Shown here piece after piece: positions 25,668 to 39,800 of a stretch of 64,000 bases of DNA. The notes beneath the pieces were generated by a model. That model did not search any database and was not told where the DNA came from. It saw nothing but the letters and a program-made list of their open reading frames with translations. The DNA comes from Corticium candelabrum. Taxonomy: Eukaryota; Porifera; Homoscleromorpha; Homosclerophorida; Plakinidae. Position numbers and translations under genes: made by a program. Where the stretch lies: positions 124,001 to 188,000 of the forward strand of contig NC_085103.1 of the NCBI RefSeq assembly GCF_963422355.1. Direction: 5' to 3'. Position 1 is the first letter of the stretch, and each line of letters begins with the position of its first letter.

Positions 25668-28600
25668 ATGACACGGATTTAATCGACAGTGAGGCTTGCC
25701 TCACTACATAGATTGTGACGTTGACTTAAGTAGGTTTGTTTAAATGGATTGATATCGTGTTGTATTGAGTACCATTGTAGCAGCTTTTGTAGTATGGATA
25801 TGACCGGTGGATGCTTTTGCTGAATAAAACTACTACTGCTGCTGCTGCTGCTGCTGCTACTACTACTACTACTACTACTGAGAGAACTGGTGTATTTGAA
25901 AATCAAACTCTATCATACAAGATAAATAATTAAGCAGTGGTACTGTACGCAACATACGCAAAATGATTACTACACATATCTAACTCTAAAATTCAACTAC
26001 TGCAAGGTAGTCTACTCTCGGTCGAAGCCAAGAGTATGTCTTTGTTAATAGGTGTTCTTGTTCTGCAGCCTCTGAGACAAGTGATGGATGCGCGTAATAA
26101 GGCAAAGCCAATGCAACATCTTATCCAGTTGATGGAAGTGCTGTAGACAATGTTTTGTTTCAGAGACAGTAGAGACCCCAGTCTTTTCAAAAACGTTGAA
26201 GTTATAGTGCTGGCACCTCCAGTACAGGAAAACACTAGGGGAGCAAAAGAGGCATGCTCTATTCGTTTCACCCTTTCTTCATAGCGATGTTTCTTCTCTT
26301 GTTCGTGGAGTTTGTAGCAGGAAGAGATTGCAGAAGACTTGTAAGAAGGAGCATTAGGATTGAATATTCGTACTTCATAAAAGTTTTTTGAAAATGGCCT
26401 TCCCAAAATCCACATGCAGACACATCTAAGCGAGCTTCATCTTTCGTGGAGTTGCTGCGCTGTGGTAGACTCTCACCAGAAAGGGGCTGTAACTTGGGCT
26501 CTACTTCAATATCATAACAAACATCAGAGAGAAGACTTGCTATAAGATCGCGTACTTCGTTGTGTCTGATTGTTGGGTATCCAGCAGTTGGACAGGCAAA
26601 GCATGATCAATCGTGAACTTTTTACCACAGGGACAAGTATCAGCTAAACAAGGAGGCAACCGACCATATCTAAGGCGTAACGCGTCGCGAAATGCAGACT
26701 TGTGTAGCAAAAAGTCATGTTTGATCAAAGGAAGCACTGATAAAACCAGGTAGAGGCACCTTTCTCTTTTGCTAGATCAATGGATCGCTTCATAGCTTTT
26801 GGAACTGCATGTTCTAATTGTTCTGCAATCGCTTTCATAGTTGATTTCTTTTGCTGATGTACAACTGATAACAAGCGATTTTGTTTTTTTCTGAACATTT
26901 TTCAAATATGTGTCTTGTTGAAGAATGAGTCTTGACAAAGGAGCTGTTATCATTTGTGAGTTGGTAAACTCTTGACATAAAGAAGAAGAAGTGATGATTC
27001 CCAGACCGCCAAGTTTAGGAGGAAGAGCAAGCATATTTCTTTCTACATTTAAAGGAGCTGAACGACCAGTCAGAGCAGGAATCAATTTTGATTTTATTAC
27101 ATTTTCTAATGGTTCGATGACTTCAGAAAGATTGTCATTCGTTCTAGCCGTATAGGTCCATCTTCCAACAATACCATGTGTAAATGCACTGTGTGCAGCA
27201 TGTGGCTGTGACTGAGCAAATGAAGAAAGCTTTTCAATTTGAGCTGTCCACTCCTTGATCTTGGCTTGCAAAAAGTCATGACAAATTTTTGATTTCCTAG
27301 TGGAGCACCAAGATAATTTTTCCTTCTTGTAGTGATGTTTACATTCGTGCCACGAAATTCCTTTTTGCTTCTTTGAATCTTTCAGGTTTGACTATAAGCC
27401 AAGATTTACAGTAATTGGGTAAATAACCAAATTTGGGTCCAAGAGAACTCAGATTATTCCACCACTGCCTGAGTGATGCTAGCTTTCTGCCACCAGCAGC
27501 GTCATCCGCGTACCATACTTGACGGAGACCATTTGTTTTGACTTTGTCGATCAATGGCACAGTAGCAAGGGCATACATTGCCATTATTACATGTTGGGTT
27601 TTTCCTCTACCGGAGGCATGGGCTCTGAAACTTCCACCTTCTACAAACATCTTGCCAGTTTAATTGCCAACAAAACTGAAAAGGATATAGTTCAGTGATG
27701 GAACTTCTGAGATGTCGGATCAGCTTTTCTCTAATAAGATTTTCTGTATTGTGCATTCGCGGAAGTAGATCAGCCAAGCACAGGCCTCTAAAATGTTATG
27801 ACATGGATTTAATCAACAGTGAGGCTTGCCTCACTAAGTAGATTGTGACGTTGACTTAAGTAGGTTTGTTTAAATGGATTGATATGGTGTTATATTGAGT
27901 ACCATTGTAGCAGCTTTTGTAGTATGGATATGACCGGTGGATGCTTTTGCTGAATAAAACTACTACTACTACTACTGAGAGACATAGTGTATTTGAATAA
28001 AAGTACTACGTACATATACTATGAATAAAATATACATACACTAATGTGTCCACAAAGTTTACTATTACGATTGTAAGGCAAATACAATAACTAGGTAGTG
28101 GCATTTTGCATGTTTAGAGATATGATATATTTAATTAACAGCAGGATAAACCACTCTCAGCAGAAGCCAAGAGTATACTGTTGTGAGTGATTGGGTGCTT
28201 TGTTCTGGATCTGCACCCCCTGAGACACATAACTGCAGGTCGAAGTACTACTACTACTAGTACTACTACTATACATCTATCATTTGCATCCGTGGTACTA
28301 GATCTTCTATATATATAAACCTGCCAAACTTGACTTATTAGGACTTGTTGAGAGTGAGGCCCACCTAAATGAATAGGTGGCAGCCATGGTTAATGTGGTT
28401 AGTGTGTTGTCATTGTTTTTTTTGTTTTGTTGCACTTGGGTGTGTTTTTTCATGTTTTAGAAATAGAACTACCATTACTAGTATTTAGTTTGTTGAAATG
28501 TATTGTACTATGATTATTCAAATATACTACTACTAGTACTAATATACATGCATCCGACTCTAATACAACTAGTGAACAGATAAAGTAATCTTATGATGTC

Positions 28601-29530
28601 ATAACCAAATATGACAACATCAAACATTTGATGATGTCAGTAATTGATGTCATTATATTTAATGACATCATATTGAGGTTGGCAAAAAATCCTGGCTAGA
28701 ATGCTGCTGGCATCATATATATTTTGTGTCATTGCACTGTCCTGACTGGTTATCTTGTTTTGGCAGTTTGTGTTCGTAAAACATAGCAGAATGCCTACTG
28801 TTGTTTTGTCATTATTGTAATAACAGTAAGTGTTAGTGTGTGCATGGATGCTGTAGTTTTTGCTATTTAGAGTATGTTGTGTACATTTATTTAATGATTG
28901 TAGAAGTCGACATATTCTTGATGATTTTCGTGAAGCATACTATTGGCTGAGGCAGAACACACATCCTAATGCAAGGTGTAGTAAAGATGTGGTTATTCCA
29001 TTTGCTGTTATACAGTCAACGGCTTAGTAATCAGTAGTCAATGTACAGGGTGATGTCTTGGTGGGACTATGGTTATCAGATTGCTGGAATGGCAAACAGA
29101 ACAACATTGGTTGACAACAACACTTGGAATAACAGTCATATTGCTTTGGTAAGATTTTAATTCATTTTTACTTAGTCTGTCTACTCTCAAAGCTAGCGTT
29201 TCACTGACTGCTGGTAGCACTGAGGTGTTTGCAGTATTTATAGTGATGCTTTGTGACTATAAATCTATTAGGCTGCAAATTTGGACATGAAATATTATGT
29301 ACACATTCATGCTGCCAGAATTTAGGCAGAGTACATTGAACACAAATGCACAGCAAATGACATTTTCACAGAAAACTACATCTAATGAAGATAGGTTAGT
29401 GTGTGTCTCGTATCAGGACAAGCAGCACTACACCATTTATGCTTCAAATTCACATGTAGCTTTTTGTCAACTTAGACTTTAGTTAGTCACCAAATAAAGT
29501 AGTATACTATCTAATATATAAAGCTCAAAC

Positions 29531-29620
<90 letters not shown>

Positions 29621-30423
29621 TGTGTGTGTGTCTGTGTGTGTGTCTGTGTGTGTGTGTGTGTGTGTGTTCGCGATACACGGCCACGTCTTTTGTGCCTTTG
29701 CAACCGAAATCGGCACGCACAGGGGAAGGTTTGCGTAAAAAAATTAAAAATGCACTGGGTCCCCTCTCGAGGGGTTGACCCCTGCGTAAAATTTCTTGAT
29801 GACGCAAACGCTACACATTCCAATTCATTAGAACACATGCCCACACCAGTCCTGCGTAGACTGTATGCATCGCCCTCTTTCGCAAAGCTTCAAGCAATCG
29901 AATATCTCTTGCCGACGAAACTTACTCTTCTAGCGCTTTCGTTTCTCTCCAAATTCTGATTGCATTTGCACCAAATCCAACCTACACGTTTTCTGCAGCA
30001 AGCACTACACGGGGAGTGTGTCGATTTCTATCGAAACAAGCGCGAAGAGCAAGATTTGAATTCAGTCAGCACATCCGGGACCTCGCACCTAAGGTTGCAC
30101 GTGACGTGTCCACAGACCTATCTTTACACTACAGTATCTTGCCCGTACGAAGGACAGGCCATGTATACTAGTATATAATAAGGGCTCCTACCCACCCTTC
30201 ACCTCCACTCATTCACTCACTTGAGTTGGGTAGGTTAGAATACCCCATTATACTTGCTACATGGATTATATCTATATATTGGTTAGAACCCCCATAGCAT
30301 TTGTGGTGTGGGTTAGAGAAATTAGTGAGTATCTATAGTTCCACAGGAAAGTGAATACTACTATTGATATATAAATATATATTCATGTATGTATGTATGT
30401 AAGTATGTATGTATGTATGTATG

Positions 30424-30479
<56 letters not shown>

Positions 30480-31236
30480 GGACGACCTGGATATTTTGAC
30501 ATCACAGTAAAGCCCTGTTCACACTAGACCAGAATGGATCGCGATCCGATCGGGGGCTAATGAGCGTCCACACTGCACTTTGTAAACGATACCTCTGCCT
30601 CATTTTCGGTATCACGTGACTGATGACCAATGCATACATGCGGGTTCTTTGCTTGTGGAAAGCGTTGATACAGCGACATAAGGTGAGTGAGAACAAAGGC
30701 GAGTGACGAGGGTTAGATGCTCTAACTACACGCATAGCATACTTGGAGGTAACGCCCACTATTTCTAATTGGATTCAACCAATCACGATCAGATCGTGAT
30801 CGAAACCACCTCGCAGTGTGGATTGGATTGATCGCGATCCAGTTGCCAGTGTTGACATTGCAACCATCATACATTCCTTGAGTCGCTGAAACATCAGGAA
30901 TTGACGAGGATTTTTACCCCTTGGTAATGGTAACACTTGGACTTTGGTTGCCAGGTAGTTTAGAAACGTTGAAATCAATAGCTTCAAAAGTATGTGCTGT
31001 GCTAGCTATTTCTTTCTGGAAGACTTTCAAGAACTTTTTAGAGCAGCTCTCTATAAAATTATGGCTTCATAATGCTACAATGATTTCTAGCCGCATGCTT
31101 GCAGAAATGGATGATGTTTTGAGTTGGAAACTTTCATGTATGTGAGTAAATAGTTTTGAGTGTACTCGCAGTGGTGAGCCATTATATATATATACTATAT
31201 ATATAAAATATACTATATATATATATATATATATAC

Positions 31237-31279
<43 letters not shown>

Positions 31280-33782
31280 AGGGAGAGGGAGAGGGAGAGG
31301 GAGAGGGAGAGAGAGAGAGAGTATATTTTACAATACTGCAATACCCCAACATCCCTCCCAAGTCAAAGTAGGCAAAACCCAACTACGAACATCTAAAACT
31401 TCTAATTGCATACGTGCATGTAACATCTTGGCGTTATAGCACCATAGCTTTACAGACAACTGTTCTAATATGTTCTTGAAAGCTCGAGGAAACGGCATCC
31501 CACTGATTGATGACGTCTTTAAACATATTCCTTTCAAAGTCTTCAGAGTGAAAGATGATATGAAGCCCAGAGATTCAAAAACTAGTGGATAGAATAGACC
31601 ACCTGCTGTGGTAACATTGGCTTCATGCCTGGCATCTTTTTCAAATTATGCTGCTTCTGCTGCTCACCAGGACGGATAGCTGCTTTCAATATATAGAAAG
31701 GCTGTAAAGAGTTACGGATTGTAACATCGAAATATCCAGGTCGACCATCCATGAAATCTGGATGATATACGTCTCCTGGTCTGCTTGAATCATAAACCTG
31801 AGCAGTTCTGTTCTTTATTGACCTTCTTGTTTTCAACAAGCAAAACTTGGAATATTACTTCACAAAGAGCATTGTGATGTAGAACACGTAGCGGACCTCT
31901 AGGGCAGCTGATTAGGTCATGGTCACCAAATGGATCAATTGTAGCGCCACAACAGCATAAAACAGAAGATGGTGGAAGAAGAAATATTGGAATGTTGAGC
32001 CATGTTCAGATCGCAATTACGAATTCGTGCAGGAATGGTGAGGCCTGGATTGGGGTTAGGTAATACCCGCAACCAAGCCCCTGCATGGTTTGACAAAATT
32101 GTGTTCAGACGAGCTTTGTCACTTAAACTCCCATTTTCCATTAAGGAGTTGAAAACATTGTAATGTAGCTGTTTCTGAATATTCTGTTGAGAAGCTGTGT
32201 TGAGATCCAAAGTGTGCATTACAGGCAATTTCTTTCCAAGAATACTGTACGCTTCATTTTTGTCTTAAACTTGAAAATCATGACAAAATACCTCTTCAGC
32301 AAATTTGGTGTTCGAATTGCCTGCGTTTCTTGAGAGACTCCGAATCAATTTTTGGGTGGTATTGCAACTTCCTATGAAAGCAGCTGCTGATGAGGTTAGT
32401 GCTTCTCTGAGACCAAGACCTCATGTGCCAACTGGTACAGTGCCACCAGGCATATCTGGCCATCCAGGGTTCCGAAAGTCAAACGCGCGTAATTCAAATT
32501 TGACATTCGCAATTGCGTTGAAATTTGGAGACATTGAGGAGAAATGAAATATCTGTTTCTACATTCAATTTCTTGTTCGAAAATGATCTTCCTAAGGGAC
32601 TCCTATTTGGGGAACTGTGATGTCGACGTTTTGAACATATCGTCGCGTTTCTCACTGTCAGAAAGATGCACGACTCTGAAATTTAGTCCAAAGCTTTTTT
32701 ATATTGTTTTCTAAAAAACCATTGAAGGGATTTTAAAATAAAGCTTTTGCTTTACAGATATTCATTGAAATGGTGTTGTTTACGGTTATGTTTGTCCGTT
32801 GAACAGCAACGCTTGGCAATGAACGTAAACGAGTACATTATACCGACGTTCGGGCAAAAATAATCGAGGCGATTTTCAAAAGACGCTTTCAATACGGAGT
32901 TATGACACAATGAAGTTGTTGTTCTAATTGCTTTACCTCTAATGCTAATAAAATAATTATCACAACAGAATCTTGACATAATATGTAACACTACTTCAGT
33001 TCACTCAACCTAGATTACAAGTACAGCACAAAACAATAAATTCTTCACGTCTAGAGCTTGTCATCGATCACGACGAGGAACAGTAGCGAGCCTGTCACGG
33101 ATCAGCTCATCAAATCTCTTGTCTGTGTTGGAATCCACATTGAGCAGTCCATAGAAGTCGTAGGGGTCGCAAAAGTCTTCACAGGATCTTCAGCAGAAGA
33201 AACAGTGTGACAGAGTGGACGTCTTGCCGTCCCTCAAAACGGGAGCCTGCTGTTCGTCGGCAAAGCCACTATTCCGTCTCCGTTTCCACTCAGATAGAGC
33301 CCGCCACCGATTCTTGAATACTTGTCGCTTGCAACTCCTACGCGAACACTCCGCATCAGCCCGAACATGTAATGCAAATTGCGACTGTTGTGTGGTTACG
33401 ACCAACATGCAGACGTCTATGGGGCGGAGTCAATTATGTCAACCAATCAGCGCTTAGCCATGCCTATTCTTCAGCCAATCAACACACTGCATTTCTGTCT
33501 TCTTTCCAGAATGTTCTATAGGCCTATGATTAGATTAATGAAAAGACCTCACGCTAAGGAACACGCGTGTGTTGGCGGCATTACTATAGGACCTCGGAAT
33601 TCCGCTGTAGGGCGCGTGAAAGTTATGGCCAGATATGCCTGGTGGCACTGTAGTGTCACCTGGAGCCACGAGGAATCTGAAATAGATGAGCGAGTGATTA
33701 GTTCTAGAGGTTGTCTCAAACCTCTGTCAAAACGATAAACTTTGCTGTCTGTCAGACCAGGTGTTAAAGTCCGCAAAAGGTG

Positions 33783-33828
<46 letters not shown>

Positions 33829-36800
33829 TATAAAAATCCTATTGTCACAAGCCATAGAGTGATGGAAGCATCACAAAGACTTGCTCACGTGTTGTCTGAG
33901 GGGATGATCACTTCTGATGCACATGAAAATTTGTCATTTAGAATTCAAAGATCTCAGATGCACATGATGTCAGAAATCTGTAGGTCCAGTTGGTTTACCA
34001 ATTCCACATATATGAAACACACTTCCACACCAGCTGGTTTACCAAGTACTCTACGTGAGAGGTCTATCTTTGATTAAGCCTAATAGCTGACCAGGAATAC
34101 CTCAACATAAGGAACTGGATACCTATAAAAAATTTGGTGTTTGGTATGTTGAGTAGTGCCGGTGAACACATGTATTATCACCCCTACTGGAATCCTCAAA
34201 TTCACACCATGAAATCTTTGATTTGCCATCAATACTTGCACATGAGAGACCCTTTATACACCCAGGCTTATCAACCCTGATTTGTGCTTACAACCCCTTC
34301 CTATGTGTGAATTTGACCTAAAAATGTGTTAGTGTTAAACATAGATATTTGAGTGGATTTACACTGACTCTCATTCCTGCCTGTCTGTGTTTTTTGCATA
34401 TTTCTGTCTGTCTCTGTCTATTTTTCATCTGCTTGTCTGTGTTTCTCTTTGTCATATTATTGATCTTAGCTCTAATTTATCAGGTAGGTCAAGCCATGTC
34501 TTCAAATGAAACAGCTGCTTATGAGATAATGCGTGATCTTGATGTGGACTACGTTCTTGCAATATTTGGTGGAATGATTGGCTATTCCGGTGATGATATT
34601 AATAAGTTCCTTTGGATGGTTCGCATTGCTGAAGGAGAGCATCCTGATCAGATTACAGAAGCAAACTACTTCACTGAACACGGAGAGTTTCGTGTAGATT
34701 CTGCAGGATCCAAAACTCTACTCAACTGTTTAATGTACAAGATGTGTTACCATCGCTTTGGTGAATTTCAGACTGATTTTAGAATGCCATCTGGCTATGA
34801 TCGAACACGCGGAGTGGAAATTGGAAACAAGAACTTTGGACTGTATCGAGTGGAAGAAGCCTTCACAACAGAACACTGGCTGGTTAGGATCTACAGGTAG
34901 TGTAGGCAAGTGACAATGTTCTTGCACAGTTGTTTGTGAGCTTGTTGTCTTGTCCAGGGTAAAAGGATTGGAGAATTTAGAGGGCAAAGATCGAACAAAA
35001 ATCATTGAAAGAGTAGACAGGAGAAGGAGACTGAAATCAAAAGTAAGAAATGTAATTAAAACTTTTGTTACTTTACATCACTATCAGTCAAGATATGAAA
35101 TGACAGTCCTCCTTCCATATGCCGTTTAAACATATGGAAGGAGAAACATATGTCCTCCTTCCATATGTTTCTAAATGCAGTCTAGTGTGTTCTCTACTTT
35201 GACACTGGGTGATTGGCACAGCCTGGAAGTGACTGAGGAGTTGAATTTTACTTTTGGAATCAACAGAACACATTTAATTATCAATTATTTAGCAATGTAG
35301 TTAGCTTGCAGCACGTGTTAACTTATGGGTGCCTTTGTTGATGTTGATAAGTTGCAAGGCTACAGCAACAGACCTTTCCTGTGATTCCAACTACAGACAA
35401 AATGTTCATTGATTTTAGTGTTAGTTTCCTGCTGAAAGGAGCCGAGGAACCAGTCTGGGTATTGAGGCTTCCAATTGTGACTGTTATTATGTCCGGTGTA
35501 TTGAGATCAGCTGCTACATTAGTGCTAGGTCATATTACCGGGCTAAATCATACCTCATTGCCTCACATCTATGGTCACATGACCTAGCAACTAGCATTCT
35601 TAAAATGTGAGGCTTGACTTACTTCCAGTTTGCAGACTGTGAGTGAATGGGTGGATGTCTCATGCTCAGGAATGTGCCACACCCCTAGTGCTGTCCAATC
35701 ATAGAGTGGTAGCTGTGTGTAGTCATACATGGCAACCAGAGACAATGGGACAAACTGCCAATCAGAACTGTCAACATTCAGAGTGTTTTACCAGAACTCA
35801 TGTTTCCAATTACTGAGCCTTGTCAGAAATAAACAACAAACCTTACCTGTCTGCAGCATCCTCTACAACGTGAAATCAAGAAGTTTGCTGGCACACTACA
35901 GTACCGTATAACAGGTTATTTATGCGAATTGTGCGAAGAAATCACAGAGCGCACAGTATATGGGAACTTACTAACATTAATGAACCCAGCCAGGAGTGAC
36001 CTTTATGTCCATGTGTCATATGTCTTGACAATTACAGACTATTTAGTGATGCTATGGACTTTGTGGTTACGTGAAACAACAGTCCTTTTGTACGATTTTA
36101 GATAGATTGGAAAAGTAGCACGCTTAGAAGGAAAATGGCGTGTAAATTAATAATACTTTGCAACATTTCTATCATGGTTTTCAGAAGCTCCATACCTGTT
36201 GAAGCAGGGTGTAAACACAGCTTCAGTTGCTATAGTTAGTAATTAATTATCAAGCTGTAGTTTCCTTTGCATTGTAAGAGCTATGGCAACTTGAGCTTGC
36301 AGTCAGTCCTATGAGATACCACTCTGACTCTGGTTTCAATGCGCTTCAATCAAAAACTTTGTCATTCTTTTCAGCTCTTCTGCACATCATTTCTAAGTAC
36401 TGTACTCCACGTGCAGAAGGCGCCGACAGAATGGAAGTAACCCGGATACTTCACAAACTCACGGAAGTTTTGTGCGTAGTGATTACAACTGCTTGCCCAG
36501 AGAAACGAGTTTTCCTAGAGCAACCCACAAACGTAAGAGCGAAGGTGCACTATGTTCATGACACCATGCGTAGTGGGCAAGTGGTACTAGATCTCACGTG
36601 ACACCCAAAATCTCTTCTACTTCTGCCACATCAAATGTGTGCCTTGTCTTACAGAAATTAGTTTACACCGAAAGGTACTTGCTTCTGAAATACCGAAATT
36701 TGGAACAATGAAAATAACACATTATACTGTATCATAATGAGATGGGACAACAACAGAGTTGCTAAATGTTGAGTAGAGCTCCTTAATTCTAGTTATATTC

Positions 36801-39800
36801 TCTTCCCTAGTTTTGTTGACAATGAAATGTTAGTAGTAACTGAAGCTGTGTTTTCACCCTTGCTTCAGCACAGCTATGACCCCTCTGAAGAACCACAATC
36901 AACTCGTCATAAAGTATTATGAATTTGGACATGACTTTGCTTCTAAGCGTGCTATTTGATCTGAAATTAGACAAAGCGACTGTCCTTTAATTAATTAAGA
37001 AAACAACTTCCTTAGGGTTGACCATTCCAGCTTCTCCAGTGAACATTGTCGGTTTATGACTGGCTGGGTGTCCACTGTCTGTGGATGACACACTGTCTGT
37101 GGATTGCAAATACAACTCTATGAATGATTGGGTCATTTCATCCACACACACACAACCATGCAGACTGGAATTGTTTCAATGCCTTTTGAGTGGGCTATTT
37201 GCTCAGTCACGTGACTTTTACAAAGTTCCGCTTCTTATGGCTCATAGGTGAAATAACTGTTATTATGTGTTGTGCTGAAACCAGGTCAGCGTAGTCTGTA
37301 AGGTCTGCTGTAAGCAAAGAAGAAAACCTTGCTTCAGAGGTGCTAACTATCCATAGAAGACATAGCTCTATGAGAATCAACTAGATTCAAGAAGCAATGG
37401 TATAAGTGTAGCAGATTACGGCAGCCTGGAATGATGTCCAGCCACTGTGTAATACTTCTGTGGATTGTGCTGTACTGTGCAGTTGTCCGAGGCATGAAAC
37501 GCTAGGGTACAGTAACACCGGAGGGCGTAGACCAACGACCGACCAATGACCAATGACGTGAACTAGGGTTAGATTGTTATCGCTGGTATTATTTTTTGCA
37601 TCCGACTGTACAACTGCACCTGTCAGTCAGCTCTCTGTTCACTCTCACTTTAGCGTTACAAAAATCGCAATGACTCCCAGTCAGTCTACTCTCTGTTTAC
37701 TCTTACTTATAGTTACGAAAATTGCAATGACTCCTGTAGTTTTTAGGCACGCATGTGCTAGGCTTACAGCAATTCCTCTGAGGATGGATTGACTGACCAA
37801 ACAACTAATAGACTATTGGAATGCAGTGTCTGTACTCATTGTTATCACTGGTGTTAATTGGCATGCCAGTGGATGTGATGGTGTCAACAATCCCATGTAT
37901 TAATGTGTCCAGCCTCTTCTCATGCTCTTCATTGGCTCTGACTAATTAGATTCAAGGCGGATAGCAGCCGAGGGCTTAGCACTTTAGTGCTTTTTCATTA
38001 TTATTGTCGTGCTCAACTAGTCGCGCATAGCAAGACCCTTCCCTGCCGTGTCATACTTCAGGGCAAGAAAAGGGTCTGGTGAACTGCCTTTGAAGTCGCT
38101 GTGTTGCCGCTAAACTGAAAGGCAGTCATCTAAATACTAGATTTGGTTTCTTAAAGGGGCAGTCCCAGGGAAAAACAACCTAGGCTTTAAGAATAGCTTT
38201 TTAACGAGAGAAATTGAATGGCATTAGTTTTACATCTGTATTTGCCTCCGTTGTTGAACTAAAATCATTGCTTTCTGCAATAAATGATGTCACTGATTTC
38301 AAAGTCAACGAAAGGTGTGTCTTCCGCCCAAACTAATGAGAAGCGTTTAGTGGTAAGTGTGGAAAGTGTACCAGACATCTGTTTGTATTTTTGACTACAT
38401 CACTACAGTCAGACTCGCTGATTTCTCTTTCTGGCTCGAACATAAAGGGTGAGAGCTCCATCTCTACTTGCAGAGTGCCCCAAATGAGATCAGCTGCTAT
38501 GCGATTGCTCTTTGTTCGGGAAACGCCCACCCCATGCACCCAACGCAATGAACTAATAGCGTACACATAGGATGTATTGCAAGCAGAAGAACACTACAAA
38601 CTAAAAGACGTACATTAGCTTGCGTAAATAACTTATGAACTTTCTCTTTCATTGTTATGTTTGTGTAGCGGGAGTAGTATATAAAGTGTCCTTTCTGGTG
38701 CACTTTCAAAAATGACAAATGCAAACGCGCGTGCACAAAAAGTGCGCCAGCTTTTTTCCTGAGCCCACCTCCTTGCGAGTTCAACCAAATGTGCTTGCTT
38801 CTAACACATAGATTCTATTTTGTCTGTCTTGTGGTCTCTAGTGGCTTCCTCCATTGAGGGTGCACACCCCATCTGCCACCCGAGATGTAGGAAGATCACG
38901 CCTATTAGACAAATAGTATCTATAGTATATAGTCACAGAATCGTTTGGTGTGCTCTATACAGGACAATTGTGCCCTATTAGACAAATAGCATGTGTAGTA
39001 TATAGCCACAGAATCGTGTGGTGTGCTCTATAGAGGAATGTTGCGCCTTATTAGACAAATAGCATTTACAGTATATAGCCACAGAATCGTGTGGTGTGCT
39101 CTATAAAGGAACGTTGTGCTATTAGACAAATAGAATCTACAGTATATAGCCACAGAATTGTGCGCCTCGACTGTAGAGTAAAATTGCGCTCTGTGAGAGA
39201 AATATACTCTACAGTATATAACAGCAGAATCGTCTGTACCATGAATCACCGATTCAATGCGAACGGAGTCTAACCCCCAAACCCGTTGTTTAACAACAAT
39301 CAAAGCCCTGCGACAGCAGGCCAAGAACATCAGAATTAGGGGATACTCTCACCTGTAAAAAGCAGAGCTTGTAGAGCTTATCACATGTGCTACTCCACGT
39401 GTGACGCTCACCCCAGATCAACCAGTTGTTGTAACCACTCCATATGTAAAACCCACCCCTGCTCCGCACATGAAACCCACCCCCTGCTCCGCACGTGAAG
39501 CCCATCCCCTCTCCACGTGTGAAGCCCTTCCCCACTCCACGTGTGAAGCCCATCCCCACTCCACGTGTGAAGCCCATCCCCACTCCACGTGTGAAACACA
39601 CACACCACACATATGGAAACAAATGCCCCACGCTTTAGGCAATTTCCTCCAAGGTTGGCAGATAAATGTGCCAGAGGACCAACACGACCTGCAAGCCCTA
39701 TTGGGAAATGTGCGTCTACAAATTCATCACAATCTCGTCGAGGAGATCCTATCACTGAACGGTGTGAAATTCCAACTTGTCCTAGATGTTCATCTTACCA

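Noticed and set aside
25184..25879. ACT triplet tracts and interspersed copies as a CRISPR-like array
   Set aside because: Repeats are triplets, intervening pieces are LINE tails of unequal length, and the genome is eukaryotic.
29536..29959. Overlapping frames of Cys-Val or Thr-His repeats on both strands
   Set aside because: Translation of the (TG)n tract in the Helitron.
34349..34483. N-terminal extension of the STT3B open frame
   Set aside because: It is intron translation; the acceptor at 34481-34483 and homology begin the exon at VGQAMSS.
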